Of a stretch of 33,570 bases of DNA, positions 8,020 to 17,159 are shown in pieces (within the stretch, counting starts at the first letter, position 1; every line of letters starts with the position of its first letter). The stretch comes from Chryseobacterium contaminans (GTDB lineage: Bacteria > Bacteroidota > Bacteroidia > Flavobacteriales > Weeksellaceae). The translations under genes were made by a program, and so were the position numbers. The DNA lies in contig NZ_MAYF01000257.1 of assembly GCF_001684955.1 (NCBI RefSeq), positions 1-33,570 on the forward strand, in the 5' to 3' direction. The notes beneath the pieces were generated by a model. It did not search any database, had not been told where the DNA came from, and was given only the letters and a program-made list of their open reading frames with translations.

Positions 8020-8042
8020 AAAAAACCACCGCAAAGCGGTGG
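8020..8042 (-). terminator. Rho-independent terminator of SusC/SusD pair A
   Basis: On the minus strand CCACCGC-TTT-GCGGTGG is a perfect 7-bp GC-rich stem followed by TTTTTT, about 33 bases after the SusD stop. On the plus strand there is no U-run, so it serves the minus-strand operon. Confidence 0.8.
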
Positions 8043-8075
8043 CTAAAAAAATCAAATCTAATTATGGACTGTAGA

Positions 8076-9569
8076 TTATAAATTGGGATTATTTTCAATC
8101 TCTTTTAGTGGAATACTGAATAAATAATAAGGACTGTTCGGAACAAACGGAGTCTTGTTCGGAAGATCAAAAACAGTGTGCCCTTTCCCATCAACGGTTT
8201 TTACAGTTCCGTTAGGGGTTGTTATCTGAACTTTGATTGGCTTTCCTTCCGCATCTGTAAACGGCTTTCTTTCTACGGTTCCCTGCGTTCTGATAATATC
8301 GGAAAGTGAGAATCCTTCTCCAAACAATTCTTTTCTTCTTTCAATTAAGATTTCCTTTACCACATCATTTTGTGCTAATGATCCTGTATAAGCATCTGCA
8401 TTTCTGGCAGCTCTCAGTTGATTCAAAACAGTTACCGCCTGAGTTACATTTCCATTTCTTGCTTCTGATTCTGCCTCAATCAGGTACATTTCAGCGGCTC
8501 TCATATAGACAATATCCGCAATAAGAGTAGACTTAAATTTGAACTTAGCATACCTCAACAATCCTTCTCTTCCCGGGAGACCATCCCATGAGAATAATTG
8601 GGATCTGATATCATTGGAATCAAACAATTTTTTAAAATAAGGATCTGCCATAAAGCTGTAATAATAACTTCCCGATGAAGATACATCCAGATAATGGAAA
8701 GCATAACTTGCATCTGACATCTCCTGGGTTTGAGCATGTCCCCAAATCCATTCACCGTTATTAATGTCATTGAATCCTTCTTTATACTTTTCCGGAGTCA
8801 TCAATGCAAAACCTTCTCTTGCTGTTTTTGCAGCTGCTGCAGCTTTACTCCACTCCCCTGTATTCAGATATACTCTTGCTAAAATACCGTTCACTACGTT
8901 GCGGTTGATTTTATCTTTGTTATTTCTTGTATAGTTCTTTAACAAATTATCCGCATCTGTAAGATCACTTTTAATTAAAGTATAAACATCCTCCAGACTG
9001 GATTTTTTCTTTGTAGCAGAGCCTGTTGTTGAAGGTTCCGTATAAATTGGCGCAACTAATGCTGACTTATCCTTAAGGTAGCTGAACTGATAAAAGCTGG
9101 CAATATTCAGATAACAGAAAGCACGCAATGCTTTTGCCTGCCCCTTTACCTGGTCTTTTTTTGCCTGGCTTCCTTCCGAAGCATCAATTTTTGCAATAAC
9201 ATTATTCATATTATTGATGGTAGAATATAGCATGGTCCAGATAAATAATGGACGGCCAACTGTATTATTCACCATTTCCGTGAAATCATAGGTAGACGAG
9301 AAACCATATTTATTGGTTAATACCGCTACATCGTTTCCCATTGCATCACTTGCTCTTAAAACAGTTGAATATCCGATGTTTGCAAAGGTAGTTCCGTCAT
9401 TATTGAATTTTGCCCAGGTTCCGTTGATAACCGTTTCCGCACTTTCAGCCGTTTTGAAAACCTCAACACTGTTGGCCTGATCCGTAGGAGCAGTATCCAT
9501 TTCACTTTCACAACTTGAGAGTGACCATAATCCTATTAAAGCAAAAGACAAATATTTTAAATTTTTCAT
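8076..9569 (-). CDS. SusD/RagB-family outer-membrane lipoprotein (pair A)
   Basis: A 497-residue surface lipoprotein that caps the SusC-type transporter and binds the nutrient before import. The signal peptide ends in lipobox LSSC with Cys20. The N-terminal helical repeats include QAKALRAFCYLNIASFYQF (the RA..Y....YG-like SusD motif), and the C-terminus has RAAEMYLIEAESEARNGN, ERRKELFGEGFSLSDIIRTQ and a final IPLKEIENNPNL, all typical of the family. It follows its SusC partner by 19 bases and ends at two tandem terminators. Substrate unknown: no carbohydrate-active enzyme lies nearby. It resembles SusD of pair C more than SusD of pair B. Confidence 0.93.
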   Translation of the reverse strand: MKNLKYLSFALIGLWSLSSCESEMDTAPTDQANSVEVFKTAESAETVINGTWAKFNNDGTTFANIGYSTVLRASDAMGNDVAVLTNKYGFSSTYDFTEMVNNTVGRPLFIWTMLYSTINNMNNVIAKIDASEGSQAKKDQVKGQAKALRAFCYLNIASFYQFSYLKDKSALVAPIYTEPSTTGSATKKKSSLEDVYTLIKSDLTDADNLLKNYTRNNKDKINRNVVNGILARVYLNTGEWSKAAAAAKTAREGFALMTPEKYKEGFNDINNGEWIWGHAQTQEMSDASYAFHYLDVSSSGSYYYSFMADPYFKKLFDSNDIRSQLFSWDGLPGREGLLRYAKFKFKSTLIADIVYMRAAEMYLIEAESEARNGNVTQAVTVLNQLRAARNADAYTGSLAQNDVVKEILIERRKELFGEGFSLSDIIRTQGTVERKPFTDAEGKPIKVQITTPNGTVKTVDGKGHTVFDLPNKTPFVPNSPYYLFSIPLKEIENNPNL

Positions 9570-9588
9570 TGTTTCAAATTTTTAAAGG

Positions 9589-12531
9589 TTAAAACGTTGC
9601 CTGAAGACCAAAAGTGACCGTTCTCATTGCCGGGTATCTGTAATATGTTGTTCCGTCCAAGGCCTGTTCAGGGTCCATTCCTTTGTGTTTATAGAAGGTC
9701 AGAAGATTTTCTGCCTGCAAATAAATTCTGAATTTCTTTAATCCGATTGTTTCAAAGTAATCAGAAGGAAGTGTATATCCTAAACTCACATTTTTAAGTC
9801 TTGCATACGTTCCTGAATAAAGAAATCTTGTAGACTGTGAAGTCCAGTTATTCGTTTTTGTGCTTAAAGCAGGAACATCCGTATAAGGATTTTCCGGGGT
9901 CCATCTGTTCAGCATTTCTGTCCCCCATGCACGTCCGCCTAAGTTTCCGCTGTGGAGGATGGAAGCATAATCTGTATCCAGGATCTTTCCACCAATTTTA
10001 AATGTCAGTAATGCTGAAAAATCAAAGTTTTTATAATTGATGCTTGTGCTTACTCCTCCTGTTAGCTTAGGTAAGGCAGATCCCTGTAAGATCTTTGTAG
10101 CTTTAGCATATTCTGAAGTTGTTCCTTCGACCATATTTCCGTTGGCATCCTTAGTAATGGTTTTCCACAATGGCTTTCCGTTACTTGGATCTACCCCTGC
10201 CCATTCCTGAAGGTAAAAATCATATACAGAACCTCCTAAGTTTAATTGTTTGGTTGTTCCTACAACAAGCGGCCCACCAGGTAATTTTGTAATTTTATTA
10301 TTTAAAGTACTCAAGTTAATGTCAACATTCCACTGGAAATCACTAGTTTTTACAGGTGTTGTGAACAATGAAAATTCAAAACCTGTATTCTTGATCGTTC
10401 CAACATTGGCCGGATAGTCGCTTATTCCTAAAGACGGAGCAACCGGTACATTAAACAGGAGGTTTTTACTTTTTCTTTCAAAATATTCTATATTTCCTTT
10501 AATCCTGTTATTAAAAATTGCAAATTCCAATCCTATATTTGAATTAAGGTTAGTTTCCCATATCAAATTAGGAGTACCAACTTTTTCCAATGTTGTTCCA
10601 GGCTCACCGGCAAGAGGAAAATTTTTATATAATTCCTGATAAGCATAATACAGCGCGGAACCATTTGGCTTCTGTAATTTATCATTCCCCTGTCCTCCAT
10701 AACTTGCACGCAATGTTAAAAGATTGAAGAAATCCAGATTTCTGATAAACTCTTCGCTTGAAAGCTTCCATGATCCTCCTACAGACCAGAATGTACCCCA
10801 TCTGTTTTCTTTTGCAAATCTTGAAGAACTGTCTGCCCTTGTTGATGCGGATAAGAAATATTTATTGTCAAAATCATACTCAACTTTTCCAAGGAAACTC
10901 AACAAACTCAGTTTATCACTTTTACCTCCGAAACTTACTAACAGGGATGCAGCATCAGGCTCATAATAATTAGGCAGTGAAAAGCCTTGTCTGCTACCAG
11001 AAATAATCTGATAATCATATTTATAAAATTCCTGGCCTGCCAACGCATTAATATGGTGTTTCCCAAACCTCTTGTCGTAAGTTAAAATATTACTGGTTGT
11101 GTAAGAAAGTGTTCTGCTGTTAGATTTCGAGACAGAACCACCAGTCTCTTTTCCTTCTCCAAGAAGTGGATTTGTATAATAATGCTCATTATAACTTACT
11201 ACATCAATAGAAAAGCTAGATCTGAACTTCAATTCAGGAAGGAACGTAAATTCCATAAACCCTTTTCCTGAAAAGTTATCGATCTTATTTTCATTTTTAT
11301 CCAATGGCAAACTTGCTGCCTGATTTTGATTCTGAAGGGCTGCTGTAGGCCTGTATTTTCCAAAATCATAAACCTTGTTTCCTTCAGCATCCAAGACATA
11401 AGAACCATCAGGATTTCTTTCATAATAAGGATAGAAAGACGGAATAGCTCTCGCAGCCTGAATAATATTACTCGATTTAGAGTCTGAAGAAGTAGGAGCC
11501 TGCTGGATACTGTTGGTATAACTTAAGTTTGCCCCAACATTCAACCAGCTTTTAACCTCAGAATTGATCTTTAATCTGGTATTGTATCTTTTAAACCCTG
11601 ATTCAATGGCCATTCCTTTATCATCAAGATATCCTAGTGAAAAGAAATAGTTACTTTTTTCACTTCCTCCACTGATATCAAGATCTACCTGGTTTCTGGA
11701 AGCAACTCTCTGCAAAATATCTCTCCAGTCATCATTCCACAAAGCTTTTGCTCCTGGTAATAATTTACCGTCTGTTCCTACAGGTTTTGGATAATTAACA
11801 CCATAAGGATTAATTCCTAAGTTGGAAATAATATTATCTGTTGCCATTTGGGCTGCCTGCTGGGCATTGATCTGGCTGGACTGGTAACCATTCCTCATTG
11901 CTTCCCAATACAATTGGAAATACTGATCTGTATTCACCTGTTCATAATCTTTTACTGCTCTTCCCGAGAATCCCTGGCTGATATTCAGATTTACTCTGGC
12001 CTCCCCTTTTTTACCGGATTTTGTGGTAACGATAATAATCCCGTTTGCCCCTCTTGAACCATACAAAGCACTTGCTGTAGCATCTTTTAAGACACTGATA
12101 GATTCTATATCGTTAGGGCTGATCGCATTGATATTTCCGTCAAAAGGAATCCCATCCACAACGTACAAAGGCTCACTGGAAGCACTTACCGACCCTACTC
12201 CTCTAATTCGGATCGTAGAGGTGGCTCCAGGTTGTCCAGAAGCACCGGTAACCTGAATTCCGGGCACCTGCCCTTCCAATGCTTTTGTTACATTGGTAAC
12301 AGGTCTGTTATTGATTTTATCACTGGAAATGGTTGCCACTGAACCTGTGTAGCTGTTTCTTTTCGCTTTTCCATAAGCTACCACAACTACTTCATCAATT
12401 TCTTTTTCTTTAAGGGTATCTTTTTTCGGTTTTGAATTCTGTGCGCTTACACTTACAATTCCCAGAAAAAATACTGCAACTGGAGGAATCCAAACTTTAG
12501 AATTAAATAGATTTTTATTAATCATAATCAA
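9589..12531 (-). CDS. SusC/RagA TonB-dependent outer-membrane transporter (pair A)
   Basis: A 980-residue TonB-dependent channel that imports a ligand captured by SusD. The signal peptide ends SVSA|Q at residue 30. The mature protein starts with a short charged linker and the TonB box/plug entry EIDEVVVVAYG (44-54), with plug motifs GQVPGIQV, IRIRGVGS, LYVVDGIPF, DIESISVLKDA and ALYGSRGANGIIIVTTKSG. The rest is a beta-barrel ending in aromatic F. The N-terminal carboxypeptidase-like domain present in many SusC proteins is absent. The ATG at 12525 is an equally possible start. A good promoter lies about 190 bases upstream, leaving a long leader. Confidence 0.94.
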   Translation of the reverse strand: MIMINKNLFNSKVWIPPVAVFFLGIVSVSAQNSKPKKDTLKEKEIDEVVVVAYGKAKRNSYTGSVATISSDKINNRPVTNVTKALEGQVPGIQVTGASGQPGATSTIRIRGVGSVSASSEPLYVVDGIPFDGNINAISPNDIESISVLKDATASALYGSRGANGIIIVTTKSGKKGEARVNLNISQGFSGRAVKDYEQVNTDQYFQLYWEAMRNGYQSSQINAQQAAQMATDNIISNLGINPYGVNYPKPVGTDGKLLPGAKALWNDDWRDILQRVASRNQVDLDISGGSEKSNYFFSLGYLDDKGMAIESGFKRYNTRLKINSEVKSWLNVGANLSYTNSIQQAPTSSDSKSSNIIQAARAIPSFYPYYERNPDGSYVLDAEGNKVYDFGKYRPTAALQNQNQAASLPLDKNENKIDNFSGKGFMEFTFLPELKFRSSFSIDVVSYNEHYYTNPLLGEGKETGGSVSKSNSRTLSYTTSNILTYDKRFGKHHINALAGQEFYKYDYQIISGSRQGFSLPNYYEPDAASLLVSFGGKSDKLSLLSFLGKVEYDFDNKYFLSASTRADSSSRFAKENRWGTFWSVGGSWKLSSEEFIRNLDFFNLLTLRASYGGQGNDKLQKPNGSALYYAYQELYKNFPLAGEPGTTLEKVGTPNLIWETNLNSNIGLEFAIFNNRIKGNIEYFERKSKNLLFNVPVAPSLGISDYPANVGTIKNTGFEFSLFTTPVKTSDFQWNVDINLSTLNNKITKLPGGPLVVGTTKQLNLGGSVYDFYLQEWAGVDPSNGKPLWKTITKDANGNMVEGTTSEYAKATKILQGSALPKLTGGVSTSINYKNFDFSALLTFKIGGKILDTDYASILHSGNLGGRAWGTEMLNRWTPENPYTDVPALSTKTNNWTSQSTRFLYSGTYARLKNVSLGYTLPSDYFETIGLKKFRIYLQAENLLTFYKHKGMDPEQALDGTTYYRYPAMRTVTFGLQATF

Positions 12532-12715
12532 TTTTGTTTACCATATATTAAAATTTTGCCTTTTACTGAAAAACCAGCAAAGGGCATCGATAAATACGAT
12601 AAACCAAATGCTTATTTTTCCTTTAAAGGCTGAATGTAACACCTTACTTAATGCAGGTTGTCAAGATATCATTGGGTCAGTTCCCTCCATCTTTCTTTAT
12701 AAGCCGATCGAAATA
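12532..12715 (-). promoter_or_regulatory. Long 5' leader of SusC pair A
   Basis: If transcription begins just downstream of the -7 element at 12722-12729, the mRNA carries about 180 untranslated nucleotides. It contains the palindrome CCTTTAAAGG near 12621 and an A/T-rich region before the ATG. I could not match it to a known riboswitch. Confidence 0.35.
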
Positions 12716-12721
12716 TGGTTG

Positions 12722-12752
12722 CAAAGCTATAAACTTTTAGTCTATAAAACAA
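12722..12752 (-). promoter_or_regulatory. Promoter of SusC/SusD pair A
   Basis: On the minus strand TTG (12750-12752) is followed after exactly 20 nt by TAGCTTTG (12722-12729). This fits the Bacteroidota primary sigma factor consensus TTTG, about 19 nt, TAnnTTTG. Confidence 0.65.
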
Positions 12753-12753
12753 G

Positions 12754-12950
12754 TAGACTTATGGTTTTTTTCATGATAATTTTTCAAAAATTAACATAAG
12801 TTTTTATTAAAAGCCATTACAAAAAGGAGTTGCAGTAATTATGATTTTCTCAAACATGATAAATATCATTATTAATAATTCAATAAAGGAAAGCTCTCAA
12901 TTAGCAGATTTTTTTGATTTTTAATTAAAAAAACTTTTTAATTTTATAGA
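12754..12950. other. Upstream region of aroQ
   Basis: This AT-rich gap lies between the minus-strand promoter of SusC pair A and the aroQ start. It contains a TTAGCAGATTTTTTT stretch at about 12900-12914, similar to the repeats behind aroQ, and short A/T tracts before the ATG. I did not find a convincing TAnnTTTG promoter for aroQ. Confidence 0.35.
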
Positions 12951-13358
12951 ATGAAAGTTTTGATTATAAATGGGCCTAATCTGAATCTTTTAGGCACCCG
13001 TGAACCTGAAATCTATGGAACTGTTTCCATGGAAACTTATTTGGAGAACTTAAAATCTGAGTTTCACTCTCATGAATTAAGCTATTATCAATCCAATATT
13101 GAAGGAGAGCTTATCAACAGGCTTCAGCAGGATGATTTTGATGCAGTGGTAATTAATCCCGGAGCTTTCACCCACTATTCCTACGCTATCGCTGATTGTC
13201 TGAAAAACATCAGAAAACCTAAAGTAGAAGTTCACATCAGCAATATCTATAAAAGAGAAGAATTCAGACAAAAATCTGTTACCGCAGCCAATACAGACGC
13301 AGTTTTATCCGGATTCGGGATGGATGGATACCGATTGGCTATCCTTAGTTTAAAGTAA
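12951..13358 (+). CDS. aroQ: Type II 3-dehydroquinate dehydratase
   Basis: This cytoplasmic shikimate-pathway enzyme dehydrates 3-dehydroquinate to 3-dehydroshikimate on the way to aromatic amino acids. At 135 residues it is a little shorter than the usual 140-150. The conserved features are present: NGPNLNLLG (7-15) with the lid residues TREPEIYG including catalytic Tyr22, SNIEGELI (48-55), NPGAFTHYSYAIADCL (69-84) and HISNIYKREEFRQKS (95-109) with catalytic His95. The lone plus-strand gene sits between SusC pair A and pckA. It shares a bidirectional terminator with pckA and has GCAGATT-type repeats on both sides. Confidence 0.95.
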   Translation: MKVLIINGPNLNLLGTREPEIYGTVSMETYLENLKSEFHSHELSYYQSNIEGELINRLQQDDFDAVVINPGAFTHYSYAIADCLKNIRKPKVEVHISNIYKREEFRQKSVTAANTDAVLSGFGMDGYRLAILSLK

Positions 13359-13404
13359 AGAAATGATAAATCAGTTGATTTATACTGGATATAACATTTA
13401 GCTA

Positions 13405-13489
13405 GCAGATTTAGCAGATTAGGCAGATTTTAATTGTATTAGTTTATCATTTACCCCACGAGCATCTGCGAAATCTGCCTGATCAACTA
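13405..13489. repeat. Inverted cluster of GCAGATT-type 9-nt repeats
   Basis: Three tandem 9-mers, GCAGATTTA, GCAGATTAG and GCAGATTTT, occupy 13405-13431. About 30 bases later the same unit appears in inverse orientation at 13462-13484 (minus strand AGGCAGATTTCGCAGATGC). The arms can pair (ATTAGGCAGATTT with AAATCTGCCTGAT, one mismatch). This looks like a REP-type intergenic element; I recall similar AATCTGC/GCAGATT repeats in flavobacterial genomes. Confidence 0.6.
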
Positions 13490-13504
13490 GAGATAAAAAG
13501 TAAA

Positions 13505-13529
13505 AAAGCCTCATCAATGATGAGGCTTT
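13505..13529. terminator. Bidirectional terminator between aroQ and pckA
   Basis: A near-perfect palindrome: 12-base arms AAAGCCTCATCA and TGATGAGGCTTT around one central base, so the real stem is about 10 bp with a small loop. On the minus strand it is followed by further T residues and lies 20 bases after the pckA stop; on the plus strand it is followed by CTATTT and can stop aroQ transcripts. Confidence 0.75.
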
Positions 13530-13548
13530 CTATTTATATAATATCTGA

Positions 13549-15165
13549 TTAGATAGTTTGTTCCTGTAATTGAGGTCCTGACGCAATTAATCTCTTACCT
13601 TCTTCAGTATCACAATACTGTTCAAAGTTTTTGATATATCTTGAAGCAAGATCTTTTGCTTTTTCTTCCCATTCTGAAGCACTAGCATATGTATCTCTAG
13701 GATCAAGGATGCCTGTAGAAACATTTGGAAGTTCAGTAGGAATTTCAAGGTTCATAATTGGAACCTGAGTTTTAGGAGCGTTATCAATAGAACCGTCAAT
13801 AATTGCATCAATGATTGCTCTTGTATCTTTCAGAGAAATTCTCTTACCAGTACCATTCCATCCTGTGTTTACTAAATAAGCTTTAGCACCGTGCTCTTTC
13901 ATTTTACCGATCAATGTCTTAGAGTACATTGTTGGGTGTAATGTAAGGAAGGCTTCACCAAATGCCGGAGAGAAAGATGGTTGAGGTTCAGTAATACCTC
14001 TTTCAGTTCCTGCTAATTTAGATGTATAACCACAAAGGAAGTGGTATTGAGCCTGATCTTCATTCAGAATAGAAACCGGAGGAAGTACTCCGAATGCATC
14101 TGCTGAAAGGTAAACGATCTTTTTCGCATGACCAGCCTTAGATGGTAATACAATTTTATTGATATGATAGATTGGATAAGAAACCCTTGTATTTTCAGTG
14201 ATAGATCCGTCAGTGTAATCTGCTACACCATTGTTGACCACAACATTTTCAAGAAGTGCATCTCTCTTGATAGCAGCAAAGATATCCGGTTCTTTTTCTT
14301 CTGACAGGTCAATAACTTTAGCGTAGCATCCTCCTTCATAGTTGAATACTCCATTGTTATCCCATCCGTGCTCATCATCTCCGATAAGATATCTTTTCGG
14401 ATCTGCTGATAACGTAGTTTTACCAGTTCCTGAAAGACCAAAGAATAAAGCTACATCTCCTTTTTCACCTACGTTAGCTGAACAGTGCATAGAAGCCATT
14501 CCTTTTAATGGAAGGTAATAGTTCATCATTGCAAACATCCCTTTCTTCATTTCACCTCCGTACCAAGTACCTCCGATGATCTGTAGTTTTTCAGTAAGGT
14601 TGAACATGATAAAGTTCTCTGAGTTTAATCCCTGAGCTTCCCAGTTAGGATTTGTTGTTTTAGAACCGTTGATTACTGTGAAATCCGGCTCTCCAAAGTT
14701 TTCAAGCTCATAGTGAGAAGGACGAATAAACATATTAGTAACAAAATGCGCCTGCCATGCAACTTCAACGATAAATCTTACTTTAAGTCTCGTATCTGCA
14801 TTGGTTCCGCAGAATGTATCTACTACATAAATCTTTTTAGATTCAGCAAGTTGGTTCAGCACTAGTTCTTTACAAGACCCGAAAATTTCTGCAGTAGTAG
14901 GTAAGTTTACTTTACCATCCCAGAAAATTGTATCTCTTGTAACATCATCCTGAACAATATATCTGTCTTTAGGTGAACGACCTGTGAAAATTCCTGTTTT
15001 TACTGATACCGCGCCCGATTCTGTAAGTTCCGCTTTCTCAAACCCCTGATTTTCAGGAGAAACTTCAGCCTGATATAATTCTTCATAAGAAGGATTATAC
15101 ACTACTTCATAGTTTCCTTTAATCCCTAATTTCTCTAAATCCTGGATGATTTTAGTGTTTTTCAT
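13549..15165 (-). CDS. pckA: Phosphoenolpyruvate carboxykinase (ATP)
   Basis: This cytoplasmic enzyme interconverts oxaloacetate plus ATP with phosphoenolpyruvate, CO2 and ADP at the entry to gluconeogenesis. At 538 residues it has the standard length. It shows GRSPKDR (62-68), the substrate/metal region [19 protein letters not shown] (201-219), the kinase-1a P-loop GLSGTGKTT (243-251), the kinase-2 motif IGDDEHGW (261-268) and the adenine-binding NTGWNGTGK near the C-terminus. These mark the ATP-dependent bacterial class rather than the GTP-dependent one. It is a single-gene unit with its own terminator and a possible promoter just upstream. Confidence 0.97.
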   Translation of the reverse strand: MKNTKIIQDLEKLGIKGNYEVVYNPSYEELYQAEVSPENQGFEKAELTESGAVSVKTGIFTGRSPKDRYIVQDDVTRDTIFWDGKVNLPTTAEIFGSCKELVLNQLAESKKIYVVDTFCGTNADTRLKVRFIVEVAWQAHFVTNMFIRPSHYELENFGEPDFTVINGSKTTNPNWEAQGLNSENFIMFNLTEKLQIIGGTWYGGEMKKGMFAMMNYYLPLKGMASMHCSANVGEKGDVALFFGLSGTGKTTLSADPKRYLIGDDEHGWDNNGVFNYEGGCYAKVIDLSEEKEPDIFAAIKRDALLENVVVNNGVADYTDGSITENTRVSYPIYHINKIVLPSKAGHAKKIVYLSADAFGVLPPVSILNEDQAQYHFLCGYTSKLAGTERGITEPQPSFSPAFGEAFLTLHPTMYSKTLIGKMKEHGAKAYLVNTGWNGTGKRISLKDTRAIIDAIIDGSIDNAPKTQVPIMNLEIPTELPNVSTGILDPRDTYASASEWEEKAKDLASRYIKNFEQYCDTEEGKRLIASGPQLQEQTI

Positions 15166-15200
15166 TTTACTTATATTTTCTATTTCTTTATTGACCTCAA

Positions 15201-15208
15201 CAAAAATA
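15201..15208 (-). promoter_or_regulatory. Possible -7 element of pckA
   Basis: The minus strand reads TATTTTTG, a fit to TAnnTTTG, giving a leader of about 28 nt. The -33 position has only a degenerate CTTTA. Confidence 0.35.
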
Positions 15209-15292
15209 ATATTAATTATTTGTTAAAGGTGGTTTAAATATACTGATATAAGTCAGAATGACAAATAAAAAAACAAGCTTGTAAGTTACTGA

Positions 15293-16198
15293 TTATAAAT
15301 TAATTAAATCTGAGCATTCAAAAACGGTAGTAAATCCTTTCTCCCAAAAATAGTCTTTAAAGCCCCCAAATTTGGCACTCATCACGAAATCTCCACCCCA
15401 AGCCCCTAAACTTTTAACAAATGTGGGGCAGTCTGGAAATACTCTCTCCTTAACTGCAGGAATTTCAATAAAATCGGAGATTTTACGTTCATGAATCATC
15501 ATTAACTCAGAAAAATTTTCCAATTCATTGCATAATAAAATTTTCTTTGTGATATCTGAAAATTCATCTACCAATTTCTGAGACTTCTTTTTGGATTTAT
15601 AAAGATTGATTCCCTCCCTGCTGTCCTGCTTCTGATTTAAGTGAATAAAGATCAGCTCATTTTTAAAGGAGGGATTAAAATCTACCTTCTCATATCTGAT
15701 TTCTGGCTTACTCTGAAAAAGTACTGCTGACCTTTCTTTTGCAACCGCTATATCATATCCGCTTCCTCCCAAACTGATTGTATTTAAATAGAAAGGATCT
15801 ATATCAGCCCATTCTGCAAGATTGTTCATTAATGTTGAACTGCTTCCAAGGCCATAATCAGCAGGAAACTGAAGGTTAGTTTTTAGGTGGTAAGTAAAAT
15901 CGTTTTTAAATTTTGTAGTAGAAAGCTGCTGAACATTCTTTAATGTCTTTAGAATAAATTCAGCGCTTGATGGAATATTGGTTTCCAGAATCTGCCACGT
16001 TTTATAATCAATGACAGCCTTTAACCAGGGTTTGTTTTGATGAAGGGCTTCCCAAAGAATCAAAGACTGATGATCATCTTTTTCTTCAAAGAAAAACTCT
16101 TGTCCCAGCTTGGTAGGTACCGCTAAGACAAGAGCTCCATCAATTGCGAAATATTCTGAAGTAAGCATAAGCTTGCCCGGTGAAAATATCGCGTTCAT
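15293..16198 (-). CDS. GYDIA-type GHMP kinase, probable mevalonate-pathway kinase
   Basis: A 301-residue GHMP-superfamily small-molecule kinase. The N-terminus has SPGKLMLTSEYFAIDG (6-21), as in mevalonate and phosphomevalonate kinases; the phosphate-binding loop is DYGLGSSSTLMNNLAEW (114-130); and GGSGYDIAVA (144-153) is the signature that names the GYDIA subfamily. The C-terminal motif LGAWGGDFVMSAKF matches the last GHMP motif. Mevalonate-pathway phosphorylation is the likely role from the family, but substrate specificity is inferred. The start lies 15 bases after the fabD stop, so the two genes are probably co-transcribed. Confidence 0.83.
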   Translation of the reverse strand: MNAIFSPGKLMLTSEYFAIDGALVLAVPTKLGQEFFFEEKDDHQSLILWEALHQNKPWLKAVIDYKTWQILETNIPSSAEFILKTLKNVQQLSTTKFKNDFTYHLKTNLQFPADYGLGSSSTLMNNLAEWADIDPFYLNTISLGGSGYDIAVAKERSAVLFQSKPEIRYEKVDFNPSFKNELIFIHLNQKQDSREGINLYKSKKKSQKLVDEFSDITKKILLCNELENFSELMMIHERKISDFIEIPAVKERVFPDCPTFVKSLGAWGGDFVMSAKFGGFKDYFWEKGFTTVFECSDLINL

Positions 16199-16213
16199 AA
16201 TTTTTGTAATTAA

Positions 16214-17089
16214 TTAGATAGCAGAAGTAGATTCTACTGATCCGTCAATTTTTTTGATTAATCCCTGAAGGGTTTTTCCGGGTCCAACTTCTACGAAATT
16301 AGAGGCACCGTCTTTAATCATATTTTGTACAGATTGAGTCCATTTTACAGGGCCTGTAAGCTGATCAATAAGATTTTGTTTGATCTCATCTGGATTTGTT
16401 ACTGCTGTAGTAGTAATATTCTGATATACAGGAATAGTAGCTTTTCTGAATTTAGTATTTTCGATAGCAGCTGCCAGTCTTTCCTGAGCCGGCTGCATCA
16501 ACGGTGAATGGAATGCTCCGTTTACCGGTAATAATAAAGCTCTTTTCGCTCCTGCTTCTTTTAATTTCACACAAGCTTCTTCTACTGCAGGTGTTTCTCC
16601 TGAGATCACCAATTGCCCCGGGCAATTATAGTTTGCCGGAACTACAATTCCATTAATCTGTGCACAGATTTCTTCAACTTTAGCATCCTCAAGACCTAAA
16701 ATAGCGGCCATTGAACTTGGATTAGCATCACAAGCTTCCTGCATCGCTTTTGCTCTCTCAGAAACCAATTTCAAACCATCATCAAAAGATAAAACGCCAT
16801 TCGCTACCAATGCAGAGAACTCTCCTAAAGAATGTCCTGCTACCATTTCAGCTCCAAGACCATTTACTGCTTTTAATGCTGCTACTGAGTGTATAAAAAT
16901 TGAAGGCTGGGTAACCTCTGTTTTCTTAAGATCCGCATCCGTTCCGTGAAACATAATGGAAAGAATATCGAAACCTAAAATTTCATTGGCAGATTCCATC
17001 AGATCTTTAATATCTTTTCTAGAATCATACAATTCTTTTCCCATTCCTACGAACTGAGACCCCTGCCCTGGAAATACAAGTGCTTTCAT
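16214..17089 (-). CDS. fabD: Malonyl-CoA:ACP transacylase
   Basis: This cytoplasmic enzyme loads malonyl groups from CoA onto acyl carrier protein for type II fatty-acid synthesis. At 291 residues it has near-standard length. Visible landmarks are FPGQGSQ (6-12), the nucleophile elbow AGHSLGEFSALV with Ser87, Arg112 and Gln117 in ERAKAMQ, the catalytic His194 in NGAFHSPLM, and VEVGPGKTLQGL near the C-terminus. It lies upstream of and close to the GHMP kinase, linking lipid-precursor genes. Confidence 0.96.
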   Translation of the reverse strand: MKALVFPGQGSQFVGMGKELYDSRKDIKDLMESANEILGFDILSIMFHGTDADLKKTEVTQPSIFIHSVAALKAVNGLGAEMVAGHSLGEFSALVANGVLSFDDGLKLVSERAKAMQEACDANPSSMAAILGLEDAKVEEICAQINGIVVPANYNCPGQLVISGETPAVEEACVKLKEAGAKRALLLPVNGAFHSPLMQPAQERLAAAIENTKFRKATIPVYQNITTTAVTNPDEIKQNLIDQLTGPVKWTQSVQNMIKDGASNFVEVGPGKTLQGLIKKIDGSVESTSAI

Positions 17090-17110
17090 GTATTGAATTA
17101 AATATTATGC

Positions 17111-17154
17111 AAATATAATTATAATGTTAACAATAACCTTTTAAACAAAGATAA
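17111..17154 (-). promoter_or_regulatory. Two candidate -7 elements upstream of fabD
   Basis: On the minus strand TATATTTG (17111-17118) and TATCTTTG (17147-17154) both fit TAnnTTTG in the 70-bp gap before fabD. Neither has a TTG at ideal spacing, so fabD may be read from here or from the upstream LysM gene. Confidence 0.3.
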
Positions 17155-17159
17155 ATCAT

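Noticed and set aside
8020..8042. The GC-rich hairpin as a terminator for the plus-strand FkbM cluster
   Set aside because: The plus strand lacks a U-run after the stem; the T tract lies on the minus strand, so it belongs to SusC/SusD pair A.
12608..12799. A 63-codon plus-strand open frame upstream of SusC pair A
   Set aside because: It runs antisense across the predicted promoter and leader, has no clear ribosome-binding site and no family resemblance.
13405..13489. The repeat cluster as a CRISPR array
   Set aside because: Units are only 9 bases, directly adjacent, imperfect and partly inverted, with no spacers and no cas genes.
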